A DNA stretch of 64,000 nucleotides from Martelella sp. HB161492. GTDB taxonomy: Bacteria > Pseudomonadota > Alphaproteobacteria > Rhizobiales > Rhizobiaceae. The position numbers and the translations under genes were made by a program. The notes beneath the pieces were generated by a model. That model saw only the letters and a program-made list of their open reading frames with translations. It searched no databases and was not told the origin of the DNA. How positions within the stretch are numbered: position 1 is the first letter of the stretch; the number at the start of each line of letters is the position of its first letter. Below are positions 42,547 through 50,328 of the stretch, piece after piece. Where the stretch lies: contig NZ_JAATVV010000014.1 of the NCBI RefSeq assembly GCF_013184775.1, positions 1 to 64,000 of the forward strand, given 5' to 3'.

Positions 42547-44079
42547 TTACGTATTTTTAACATTCACATTTTTAATCGACGATTTTAATTTCCCAAACAA
42601 ATTATTCAAATTGATCTTATCATTTATCCTGCTACGGTATTTTTTGAGCTTGCCAATATTTCCCGCGCCAAACTTCGATGATGGGCGTTCAGTCTGCGTG
42701 CTGCTGTTGGCAACCGCTCGCGCGCTATTGCTCTGTCCTTCAGCAAAGACGGATCCAGAAGCACGCTCAGCGCCCGCCTTCCTGCCCGCCACCGCCAGGC
42801 TTGAGGGCCCTACCTGCAGCGTCGCCGACATTGGCGCCTCGCGACCCGTTGTTGTCCCCGCAACGCGCGCAGACGGCGTCAGAGGGCCAGCCTCGTCAAC
42901 GTCACCACCAAGCTGAAAGGCCGGCACCGATGTCCGCCCTGAAGGGCCCCATCGATCGACATTCATGCGCCCATTCTCATCACGCCAGAAGACCGGTGTC
43001 TCCTGACTGAAATCATAATCTCCGTGCGCGGCAGCGCCCTGCCCGTCATGGTCGAGGGGCGTTTCGGCGTCGAAGTGATCTTTGGCATCAAAATATATCT
43101 CATCATCGTCACCACCTGCGGCTGTCGTCGCCATATCCACGCCCGACATGCCCCTCGGCCCGACCGCACCATGATCGGCCTGGCGCAATCCCTGGTCCTG
43201 CACCGAAAGTCCGACAGCAAAGAGCTTGCCGACCAGCTTTATTCCACGCTGAGCCAGCCGCTCGCCTTCATCCGCGCCAAGCCTGACGCCATCGAGCAAT
43301 GACAGGGCTTGCCCGTAATGGGCAATGGAAGCATCCGGGAGCTTCCCGTCCTGTGCCGCGAAATTGAGTTCCTCCTCGATGTCGCAGCACATTTCGTGCG
43401 CACCATTTAGGGGGTCTTCAGCAATGTTCTGGCGCCAGCCCTTCATCTGCTGAGCCCGTTCCGCATCACTGCCGAGCCCGGGGCCCTTGCGCGCCACATC
43501 CGTGCTGTCTGGATCTTCTTCAAAGAGTAGGTCAGACAAGGCATCGGGATTTCCCGCCACGACCTGCTGCGGCTGACGGGCAGAATGCCCCGCCGTGGCC
43601 GCTGGGTCGGCGTGTCGCTGCGGCGGCTGTGGCCCGGCCTGAGACCGGCGCCGTGCAGGTTCAGCAAAGACACTGTCCTGGCCAGACGGGCCACCCCCGC
43701 CTTGCCCTTGCGCGTAACCCTGCTTTTGCTGCTGAATCAGCGCCTCAAGCTCCATCGACAGACGGTGAATGATCTGCTGGAGGGAGAAGAGGTTATGGAG
43801 CAGGCTGAGCTCGGGGCATATGAACGACAAAAGTCCCCGCCACAAGGATGGCGCCGGCTCAGGATGCGCAATGAGATAGGCCGGCTGATTCCCTGGCATC
43901 AGCGTCACCGGCTGCCCTGGTATCAGCGTCACCGGCTGTCCCGGGATCAGCGTCACTGGCTGCCCCGGCATTGGCCCTGGCGCAGACCTGTTTGCAGCAG
44001 GTTGAGCCGACGGGGCCGGGCTATGGCTCCAATCGTAAGCACCAGTCTGAGTACTGGACTGCGTAGTGACAGGATTCAT
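42547..44079 (-). CDS. Large low-complexity effector-like protein with GQPVTLIP repeats
   Basis: A 510-residue protein of unknown family. The first 35 residues (MNPVTTQSSTQTGAYDWSH, then Pro/Ala/Ser) contain almost no charge and no hydrophobic core, as expected of a type III-like signal. Three perfect octapeptide repeats GQPVTLIP/GQPVTLMP follow (residues about 39-62), then a hydrophobic/helical stretch (80-120), disordered Gln/Pro/Gly-rich regions, a folded-looking segment (220-290), an Asp-rich segment, and a basic amphipathic C-terminus (KLKKYRSRIND). SVFAE occurs twice. AAGGAAG precedes the ATG. It lies 237 bases upstream of the RSxSxP gene on the same strand. Confidence 0.7.
   Translation of the reverse strand: MNPVTTQSSTQTGAYDWSHSPAPSAQPAANRSAPGPMPGQPVTLIPGQPVTLIPGQPVTLMPGNQPAYLIAHPEPAPSLWRGLLSFICPELSLLHNLFSLQQIIHRLSMELEALIQQQKQGYAQGQGGGGPSGQDSVFAEPARRRSQAGPQPPQRHADPAATAGHSARQPQQVVAGNPDALSDLLFEEDPDSTDVARKGPGLGSDAERAQQMKGWRQNIAEDPLNGAHEMCCDIEEELNFAAQDGKLPDASIAHYGQALSLLDGVRLGADEGERLAQRGIKLVGKLFAVGLSVQDQGLRQADHGAVGPRGMSGVDMATTAAGGDDDEIYFDAKDHFDAETPLDHDGQGAAAHGDYDFSQETPVFWRDENGRMNVDRWGPSGRTSVPAFQLGGDVDEAGPLTPSARVAGTTTGREAPMSATLQVGPSSLAVAGRKAGAERASGSVFAEGQSNSARAVANSSTQTERPSSKFGAGNIGKLKKYRSRINDKINLNNLFGKLKSSIKNVNVKNT
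43891..43962 (-). repeat. Three 24-bp tandem repeats (GQPVTLIP)
   Basis: Units at 43891-43914, 43915-43938 and 43939-43962 share the core ATCAGCGTCACCGGCTG and differ at a few bases. Each encodes one octapeptide. Such in-frame repeats can change number by slippage or recombination. Confidence 0.85.
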
Positions 44080-44388
44080 CGTGGTGCTTCCTTAAAAATT
44101 GCTACGCTTCAGGTTCAGAGCACACCCTTATTAGTCGCCGCCACCTATCAGCTGGGCTGATATAATTCCGCTGTATTGTGTAAAGATAAATTCGTTTTTC
44201 CTGAAATTCGCCCGGCTGAGGACCACGCGGCCTTCCCGCCGCGTCCAGCTCTTGCTATTTGTCAGTTTTTCTGGCACCCGCTGAGCGCAGACTGATGTCC
44301 AGCTATGCCGATAGCGGGGACGCCTGCAGCGGAGCTGCACCAGCCGCCAATCCTGACGGACCTCAAATCAACCCGGCGGAGACCGACC
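44080..44388. other. Divergent intergenic region, effector-like gene and uxuB
   Basis: About 309 bases. The left 130 bases are AT-rich and should hold the minus-strand promoter of the 510-residue gene. The right part is the uxuB leader. No TTGGTnnACCAA operator like those at the TRAP genes was seen here. Confidence 0.5.
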
Positions 44389-45819
44389 ATGACGGTTCAG
44401 AAAATTGCCTCAGACTATGATCGCGCGACGCTCGTCCCGCGCATTCTCCACTTCGGCTTCGGCGCCTTTGGCCGCGCTCACCCGATTGTCTACCTCGAAG
44501 ACGGCATGAACAAAGCGGGCGGAGACTTCGGCGTGATCGCCGTCCGACTCAATTCGGGCGCGGAAGAACTGACAGCCCTTGATGATGCCGACGGTCTTTA
44601 CACGGTTGCCGAAGTCGATGGCAGCGGCGTGACCGCGCGCAAGATCGGCGCCGTTATCGGCACCTGTCACCCGCGCCGCGACGGCATCGACACCCTGCTT
44701 GGCTATTTTGCCGCCGCGAAAATGGCGATCGTGGCACTGACGATTACCGAGAAAGGCTATTGCATCTCCTCCGGTGCGCTCGATCTCGACAACAAGGGCA
44801 TCCGGGCAGACCTTGAAACACCGGATCAGCCAAAAACGGCAATCGGTGTCATCGTTGCCGGGCTCGCTCTCAGGCGGCAGAAGGGTCTCGGCGGGCTGAC
44901 CATCCTTTCCTGTGACAATCTGCCCGACAATGGCCAGCTGGCAAAGATCGCAATTCTGACCTTTGCGGAACGCCTTGATCCGGCACTTGCCGCGTGGATC
45001 AGCGAGAACTGCACCTTCCCGGTCACCATGGTCGACCGGATCGTGCCCGCCCTCGACGAACATGGCCGCAAGCTCATTCAGGATCTCAACGACGGCGTCG
45101 AAGATCCGAACGGCATTGTCTGCGAACCCTTCCGCCAGTGGGTGATCGAAGATCACTTCGCCGGCGATGTCCCCCCTTATGAGGCAAGCGGGGCGATGCT
45201 GGTAGACGACGTCACGCCCTTTGAGATGATGAAGCTCCGGATGCTGAATGGCTCGCACACATTCCTTGCCATGCTGGGCGGGCTTGCCGGCCATGAAACC
45301 ATCGCCGCCTGCATGGAAGACGGCCTGTTTCGCACGGCGGCACTGACGCTGATGCTGGCCGAACAGCGCCCCACCCTGCCGGACCTGCCCGGCGTCGACA
45401 CCAATGCCTATGCCACGAGCCTGATCGAGCGCTTCTCGAATCCTGAGCTCAAGCACCGCACCGCCCAGATCGCATGGGATACCAGCCAGAAGCTGCCGCA
45501 GCGCATCCTTCAGTCGGTGGTCATCCACCTGGAACGCGGCACGGACTGGAAGCTTCTGGCGCTCACCATCGCTGGCTGGTGCCACTTCCTTGAAGAGGCC
45601 GCCGACAAGGGCGCCAAGATAAACGACCATCTGGCCGACCAGTTGCTGACACTGGCGGGGGACTATACCGGCGCCGCTCTGATCGAGCGCCTTGCCGCCA
45701 TTGAGCAGATTTTCCCGCCGGCGCTTGCCACAAGCCACGCCTTCAAACAGGCGGTGCTGGAAGCCTATGACGCCATCACGGACAAAGGCCCGCGCGGCGC
45801 CGTGGAGGCCGCTCTCTAG
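44389..45819 (+). CDS. uxuB: Mannitol dehydrogenase-family fructuronate reductase
   Basis: A 476-residue long-chain dehydrogenase that uses NADH to reduce D-fructuronate to D-mannonate. The NAD-binding N-terminus (HFGFGAFGRAHPIVYLED) and the catalytic Lys/Asn/His region (MKLRMLNGSHTFLAMLGGLAG) are visible. Mannitol or tagaturonate as substrate is possible in this family, but uxuA and uidA nearby favour fructuronate. The start at 44389 fits the family; a GGAGA site lies upstream. It is separated from the rest of the hexuronate cluster by the two effector-like genes. Confidence 0.9.
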   Translation: MTVQKIASDYDRATLVPRILHFGFGAFGRAHPIVYLEDGMNKAGGDFGVIAVRLNSGAEELTALDDADGLYTVAEVDGSGVTARKIGAVIGTCHPRRDGIDTLLGYFAAAKMAIVALTITEKGYCISSGALDLDNKGIRADLETPDQPKTAIGVIVAGLALRRQKGLGGLTILSCDNLPDNGQLAKIAILTFAERLDPALAAWISENCTFPVTMVDRIVPALDEHGRKLIQDLNDGVEDPNGIVCEPFRQWVIEDHFAGDVPPYEASGAMLVDDVTPFEMMKLRMLNGSHTFLAMLGGLAGHETIAACMEDGLFRTAALTLMLAEQRPTLPDLPGVDTNAYATSLIERFSNPELKHRTAQIAWDTSQKLPQRILQSVVIHLERGTDWKLLALTIAGWCHFLEEAADKGAKINDHLADQLLTLAGDYTGAALIERLAAIEQIFPPALATSHAFKQAVLEAYDAITDKGPRGAVEAAL

Positions 45820-45910
45820 AGAGCCGTGCATCGATCCGGATGCACAAAGGACGCGCTAGCCCGTTGAATCCACGCATCAAGCGGCTGCTCCTGAAGCGAT
45901 ATTGAAGACA

Positions 45911-45938
45911 AAAAGAGCGCCTCCAGGGGCGCTCTTTT
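45911..45938. terminator. Bidirectional terminator, uxuB / VUT transporter
   Basis: AAAAGAGCGCC and GGGCGCTCTTTT form a stem with a 5-base loop and A/T runs on both sides, between convergent genes. Confidence 0.9.
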
Positions 45939-45968
45939 CATCTGGTTTCAACAGGCAGTCTTTTGCGC

Positions 45969-46607
45969 TTAGCCGGCGGTCGCCGGCTGCATCGGGCGAA
46001 TGAAGCTCATCAGCGCCCCATAGGGCAGCAGCATGACGAGCGAGAAGGCGAGTTTGACTGACAGATCGCCCAGCCCCCACGACACCCAGCGCGGTATTTC
46101 GGCAACAGGGAAGACGCCGAAAAGCGGCGCAAAACCGAGCGCGAATTCATCATTGGCGCCGAGGAAGCCGAAAATGGCGGCAAAGCTGATCGAGAAGAAC
46201 AGCACCGTATCAAGGCAGGAGCCGATCACGGACCCCACCAGCGGGGCATGCCACCAGCTTCCGCGCCGCAGCCGGTTGAACAGCGTCACATCGAGCAGCT
46301 GACCGACCAGAAAGGCCGTGCCGGAGGCAATCGCAATGCGCGGCACCGAGGCGTAGAAGGAGAAGGCAACACCGACAACAAAGCCGGCGGCCACCACCTT
46401 GCGCGCCGCTGAAGGGCCGAAACGGCGATTGGTGAGATCATTCACCAGAAAGGCGAATGGATAGGTGAAAGCCCCCCATGTCAGAAGATCGCTGAGCGAA
46501 ATTCCGTAAAACATCCCTTCGACCGGATACTGGACGAGGATGTTGGAGGCCAGAACGACGCCTGCCATCAGCAGGCCGAAAATCAGAACGAACGTTGATT
46601 GCCGCAT
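45969..46607 (-). CDS. Queuosine precursor transporter (VUT/YhhQ family)
   Basis: A 212-residue inner membrane protein with about six helices and the VUT family signatures (ILVQYPVEGMFYGISLSDLLTWGAF in broken form; FLVNDLTNRRFG; GTAFLVGQLLDVTLFNRLR; GSVIGSCLDTVLFFS). Members import preQ0/preQ1 for queuosine modification of tRNA. The ATG at 46607 is built into a pseudoknot with preQ1-I riboswitch features, which supports both the start and the substrate. It is downstream of rpmB, separated by that gene's terminator. Confidence 0.92.
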   Translation of the reverse strand: MRQSTFVLIFGLLMAGVVLASNILVQYPVEGMFYGISLSDLLTWGAFTYPFAFLVNDLTNRRFGPSAARKVVAAGFVVGVAFSFYASVPRIAIASGTAFLVGQLLDVTLFNRLRRGSWWHAPLVGSVIGSCLDTVLFFSISFAAIFGFLGANDEFALGFAPLFGVFPVAEIPRWVSWGLGDLSVKLAFSLVMLLPYGALMSFIRPMQPATAG

Positions 46608-46633
46608 TTTTTTATCCTGGGGTATGCCACCAG
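46602..46633 (-). promoter_or_regulatory. Probable preQ1-I riboswitch overlapping the start codon
   Basis: On the minus strand, stem P1 is CUGG (46633-46630) with CCAG (46620-46617). The loop UGGCAUAC is followed after P1 by an A-rich stretch (GAUAAAAAA), and loop bases GCAU (46627-46624) can pair with AUGC (46607-46604), making an H-type pseudoknot that includes the AUG. The layout CUGG-loop-CCCCAG-A-rich tail closely follows the Thermoanaerobacter tengcongensis preQ1-I aptamer. Ligand binding would then block translation initiation of the transporter. Confidence 0.75.
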
Positions 46634-46640
46634 TTGAAAC

Positions 46641-46677
46641 CAAAGCAAAAGAGCCGCACCGCTTGAGCGGCCGGCTC
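46641..46677 (-). terminator. Terminator of rpmB
   Basis: On the minus strand GAGCCG-G-CCGCT and AGCGG-TG-CGGCTC form a two-part stem with a tiny loop, followed by TTTTGCTTT. It lies 29 bases after the rpmB stop and just before the riboswitch. Confidence 0.85.
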
Positions 46678-46705
46678 CCTCTGCACGATAAAGACTGAAA
46701 TCAGA

Positions 46706-47002
46706 TCAGGCAGCAGCCTGTTCAGCAGTCTTCTTGACGATTTCGCGGCGCAGCAGACGAGCGCGCGTCGAAAGGGTCTTTTCATCAGCCTTGATAAGGA
46801 AGGCATCGAGACCACCGCGATGCTCAACCGAACGAAGAGCAGCTGCGGAAATACGCAGACGATAGCTCTGACCGGTGGCTTCGGACATCAGCGTAACCTG
46901 GCAGAGGTTCGGAAGGAACTTGCGGCGGGTCTTGTTGTTGGCGTGGCTGACATTGTTGCCGGACTGCACGCCCTTGCCTGTCAATTCGCACGTGCGGGAC
47001 AT
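46706..47002 (-). CDS. rpmB: 50S ribosomal protein L28
   Basis: A 98-residue L28 of the alphaproteobacterial type. The N-terminus [29 protein letters not shown] fits the family (broken here as [21 protein letters not shown]). The zinc-binding CxxC pairs of some L28 proteins are absent. The start at 47002 follows AGGTGA. Essential housekeeping gene with its own terminator. Confidence 0.97.
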   Translation of the reverse strand: MSRTCELTGKGVQSGNNVSHANNKTRRKFLPNLCQVTLMSEATGQSYRLRISAAALRSVEHRGGLDAFLIKADEKTLSTRARLLRREIVKKTAEQAAA

Positions 47003-47236
47003 GGGTTCACCTATTTTCGTCTGCGCCCGATGGTTCAAAACGAGACAACCTTGCCCCGCGATCCAATTGGCGTGTCATTGGAAAGTTGCGGTTCTATAGT
47101 CGCAGGCGAAAAAAAGGTCAAGGCAATGCATCTCTTTTTCGGTGCACGGGACCATTTTGCGCCTGTTTTTTTGCCTTCAGCTGCGACATAAAGGATTGGG
47201 ACTTACCTTTAAAGAATAGGTTTGCGGGCCGGCGCG

Positions 47237-48016
47237 ATGCTGAAAACGATATATCATACTTTTGTAATTGTTGCATTTTCCTCATTGTTCCTGCCTCAGG
47301 CACGGGCACAGGGTGAGGCTCTTCAGACAGATTACACGATCTCATTTTCCGGCATCAAAATCGCTGACGCCAAATTCAAGACCACTTTGAATGGCGATGA
47401 CTACGCCATCGATGGCCTAGTGCAGGCCAGCGGACTCGGGACATTGATCACATCCCTCAAGGTCGATGCCGAGGTTGAAGGCGCCCTGAAAGACGGCAGG
47501 CCCGATTCCAAGAGCTTCAGCCTCAAATATCGCGACGGCGACTATGCGCGCGATTATCTGGCCTATTACCGCAATGGCCGCGTCACGAAAGCGACCATTT
47601 CCCCCGACCCTGGACCGCGTGATTCCAACTGGGTGGAGGTCACGAGCCGGCATCTGCGCAACGTTATCGACCCGCTTTCGGCCATGATGCTGCCGGCATC
47701 TGCAAATCCCTGCCAGGGTTCTCTGGCCATTTTTGATGGTGAAACCCGCCTTGAACTCAAGCTTGCCCCCGCCGGCAGCCGCCCGTTCTCCACTGATGGC
47801 TTTTCCGGCCGTGCGGTTGGCTGCGCCATGCGCTTCCACCCGATTGCCGGCTTTGAGCGCAAGGATGAAGATATCGATTTCCTTGCCCATTCGACCGAGC
47901 TCGTCGTCTGGTTCGCCCTCAATGACAGGCTGAATGTCTACGTCCCGGTTCTGGCCCATATCCCGCTCAAGATTGGCCGGATCACCATTTATGCGACGAA
48001 GTTCGGCGTTTCATGA
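47237..48016 (+). CDS. DUF3108 domain-containing exported protein
   Basis: A 259-residue protein with a signal peptide (MLKTIYHTFVIVAFSSLFLPQARA) and a DUF3108 beta-rich body (TDYTISFSGIKIADAKFKT, GTLITSLKVDAEVEG, VYVPVLAHIPLKIGRI). It is conserved next to rpmB in Rhizobiales; the cellular role is not known to me. The ATG at 47237 gives a good signal peptide. The stop overlaps the start of the following transporter (ATGA). Confidence 0.9.
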   Translation: MLKTIYHTFVIVAFSSLFLPQARAQGEALQTDYTISFSGIKIADAKFKTTLNGDDYAIDGLVQASGLGTLITSLKVDAEVEGALKDGRPDSKSFSLKYRDGDYARDYLAYYRNGRVTKATISPDPGPRDSNWVEVTSRHLRNVIDPLSAMMLPASANPCQGSLAIFDGETRLELKLAPAGSRPFSTDGFSGRAVGCAMRFHPIAGFERKDEDIDFLAHSTELVVWFALNDRLNVYVPVLAHIPLKIGRITIYATKFGVS

Positions 48017-48894
48017 CACTGGGTGCAACGCTGGTCGGTTTCACCGCAATTATCATGTGGTCGGTCCTGGCGCTGTTTACCGCTGCGTCGGGAACAACCC
48101 CACCCTTCCAGCTCTCCGCCATGGCCTTCGCCATCGGATCGCTTCCGGGCATCATTGTTCTGCTGCTCAGGCCGGAACGGCGCGCTTATCTGCGCCAGCC
48201 GCGCAAGGTCTGGATAACCGGCATTGCGGGGCTGTTCGGCTATCATTTCCTCTATTTCACAGCACTGCGGAATGCGCCTGCCGTCGATGCCGGGCTGATT
48301 GCCTATCTGTGGCCGCTGCTGATCGTGGTCGGCTCGGCGCTCCTGCCGGGTGAGAAGCTCGGTCTGCACCATATCGCCGGCGCCCTGCTGGGCTTTGCCG
48401 GAACCGGGCTGCTTGTCACCCGCAATGGCGGCCTCAGCCTCGACAGCAGCTATCTCCTGGGCTATGCCGCCGCCTTTCTCTGCGCCTTCACATGGTCCGG
48501 CTATTCACTGGCAACCCGCTCTTTCAACAAGGTTTCGACCGATGTTGTCACCGGATTCTGCCTGGCGACAGCGGTGCTCTCATTGCTTGCCCATATGGCG
48601 TTTGAGACGACGGTGTGGCCGACAACCTCCTTCCAGTGGCTCGCAGTGGCCGGGCTTGGCCTGTTTCCAGTCGGACTGGCCTTCTATGCCTGGGATTTCG
48701 GCGTCAAGCGCGGCAATATTCAGGCCCTTGGCGCAGCCAGCTATGCCGCACCATTGCTGTCGACCCTGATTCTGATCGCCTTCGGTTTTGCCAGCCCCAC
48801 CTGGCAGGTGCTGGTCGCCTGCGCGCTCATCACCGGCGGCGCCGTGCTCGCCGCCCGAGAGATGATTTTCTCCCGACGCCCTTCCAGGGGCTAA
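48013..48894 (+). CDS. EamA-family (DMT) permease
   Basis: A 293-residue membrane protein with ten predicted helices in two EamA repeats. It has the family's LRNAPAVDAGLIAYLWPLLIV helix, broken here as NAPAVDAG and AYLWPLL. Members export amino acids or metabolites. The ATG overlaps the DUF3108 stop, so the two are coupled. Substrate unknown. Confidence 0.9.
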   Translation: MTLGATLVGFTAIIMWSVLALFTAASGTTPPFQLSAMAFAIGSLPGIIVLLLRPERRAYLRQPRKVWITGIAGLFGYHFLYFTALRNAPAVDAGLIAYLWPLLIVVGSALLPGEKLGLHHIAGALLGFAGTGLLVTRNGGLSLDSSYLLGYAAAFLCAFTWSGYSLATRSFNKVSTDVVTGFCLATAVLSLLAHMAFETTVWPTTSFQWLAVAGLGLFPVGLAFYAWDFGVKRGNIQALGAASYAAPLLSTLILIAFGFASPTWQVLVACALITGGAVLAAREMIFSRRPSRG

Positions 48895-48957
48895 CCGTTA
48901 CGCCGCACGGACTATGCGCCGGTTTTCGGCGCGGCCCGCCCTTTGCGACAATATCGG

Positions 48958-48980
48958 GAATTTCGAATTGGTTATAACGC
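48958..48980 (+). promoter_or_regulatory. Upstream element shared by the effector-like pair, copy 1
   Basis: GAATTTCGAATT followed by GGTTATAACGC lies 71 bases before the ATG at 49029. A near-copy stands 75 bases before the ATG at 50329. Shared sequence and spacing suggest a common promoter or activator site. Confidence 0.5.
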
Positions 48981-49028
48981 CTGATTGATGCTGTTTTACC
49001 GAAAAATGAGCATGAGGAGCGTCGACCG

Positions 49029-50171
49029 ATGACAAATAACAACATCTCGGGCACCAGACACACACCCAGCAAAGCACAGATCGACGACCGGGCTCCAGTA
49101 AACACGAAGTCGCAGCGGTCGGAGCTGTTCCGGCCACGGGTACCGAATGTAAATCGGCAAAATCTGACGCCGCTGGATCCTTCCACCCGCGATTCCCTCG
49201 GTCAGTATTTCCGACGCGGGCCGGTTGGCGATCTCAAACTGAGCAAGAGCGACACCCTGCTGCGCGACGCCGAGACCCGGTTTGAAACGCTCTGTCGGGC
49301 CTTCACGGAATCACCGGATTCCGAAAAGCCAAATATGATCGAGCAGGATCTCGCTTCTGCGACATGGGATCTCACGCGGGCTGCAAAAAGCACAAAGCCG
49401 CTGCAACAAGTATTGAGCAGTATCCGCAACATTGAGAGCCCGACGATCAGTGCCAGTGCATTTGACAAGGCCGCCCTGCATTGGGCGGCGGCCGACAGAA
49501 TGCCATCATTGTCGCCAACCCAGTCCGAGAACCACTATACGCGCTTTGTTGATGCCGCCTCGGGAACGCCCGCCGACAAGCTCACACGGCAGCTCAATTC
49601 GGTGGTCGAACTGTTCGGTCATACCAAGCTGCAGCCCATCAAGCTCAAGCAGGCGATCGACACCTTGCTGACGATGCATGACAGCATCCGGGACAATAAG
49701 AGCAATTCCGGTCAAGCCGCAGATTTCTCTGCCGGCTTCATTCGCCGGCTGGCCGAAACCATATGTGTTGTGGAGCCCAACGCCAGGGCGAATGTCCGCG
49801 AAAAAAACATCGCCCAGGTCGACACGCTGCAAAAGCTCATTCCGCGACTGCCAGCCATCACAAAAATAGACGGTAACGAGATGGCATTCGACGCCTACCG
49901 GGCCGTCGCCAAGTCGCTGAGTGAATATGCCAGACGGCGAGGCTCCTCCCCCGACAAGGCGCAGGAACTCAACAAGGCGCTGCAGAAAAGATGCGACGCT
50001 TGCAGCCCCGAGGCAGCAAACATGCTGCGCTTTGCGAGCCCGACACCCTGCGAAAGACCGCTGCATGTTTTCACCGCAGCCGGTCGCGAATGGTCCTATC
50101 CGGCGCTTGGCCCAAACTTTTCCGGATCCGAACCGGGACGGATCCAGATCGCCATCACCGGGCAGGACTAG
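49029..50171 (+). CDS. Effector-like helical protein, unknown family
   Basis: A 380-residue soluble protein. The first 40 residues are polar (MTNNNISGTRHTPSKAQIDD), with no Sec signal. Residues 75-340 are mostly alpha-helical and may form repeats (LTRAAKSTKPLQQVLSSI, LNSVVELFGHTKLQPIKLKQAI, FIRRLAETICVVEP, YRAVAKSLSEYARRR). The C-terminus is less regular. GAGGAG precedes the ATG. The AKSLSEYA segment recalls AESLSEYK in the next gene, which suggests distant paralogues. It could be a type III or other secreted effector; secretion is inferred from the N-terminus and its partner, not shown. Confidence 0.7.
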   Translation: MTNNNISGTRHTPSKAQIDDRAPVNTKSQRSELFRPRVPNVNRQNLTPLDPSTRDSLGQYFRRGPVGDLKLSKSDTLLRDAETRFETLCRAFTESPDSEKPNMIEQDLASATWDLTRAAKSTKPLQQVLSSIRNIESPTISASAFDKAALHWAAADRMPSLSPTQSENHYTRFVDAASGTPADKLTRQLNSVVELFGHTKLQPIKLKQAIDTLLTMHDSIRDNKSNSGQAADFSAGFIRRLAETICVVEPNARANVREKNIAQVDTLQKLIPRLPAITKIDGNEMAFDAYRAVAKSLSEYARRRGSSPDKAQELNKALQKRCDACSPEAANMLRFASPTPCERPLHVFTAAGREWSYPALGPNFSGSEPGRIQIAITGQD

Positions 50172-50253
50172 CGCATCGGCGATCTGAACGGTCGATCAGA
50201 GACTTACACTATCGGCGCCTCACCCTGAAAACCGTCATCCTACGGCAACATTT

Positions 50254-50278
50254 GAATTTTGAATTTCGCTATACCAGC
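50254..50278 (+). promoter_or_regulatory. Upstream element shared by the effector-like pair, copy 2
   Basis: GAATTTTGAATT followed by TCGCTATACCAGC matches the element at 48958 with one substitution and a one-base insertion, and stands 75 bases before the ATG at 50329. Confidence 0.5.
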
Positions 50279-50328
50279 GAAGCAGTGATCTGTGGGCGCT
50301 GATAATAACGCCGAAGGATTGCAAGTTA

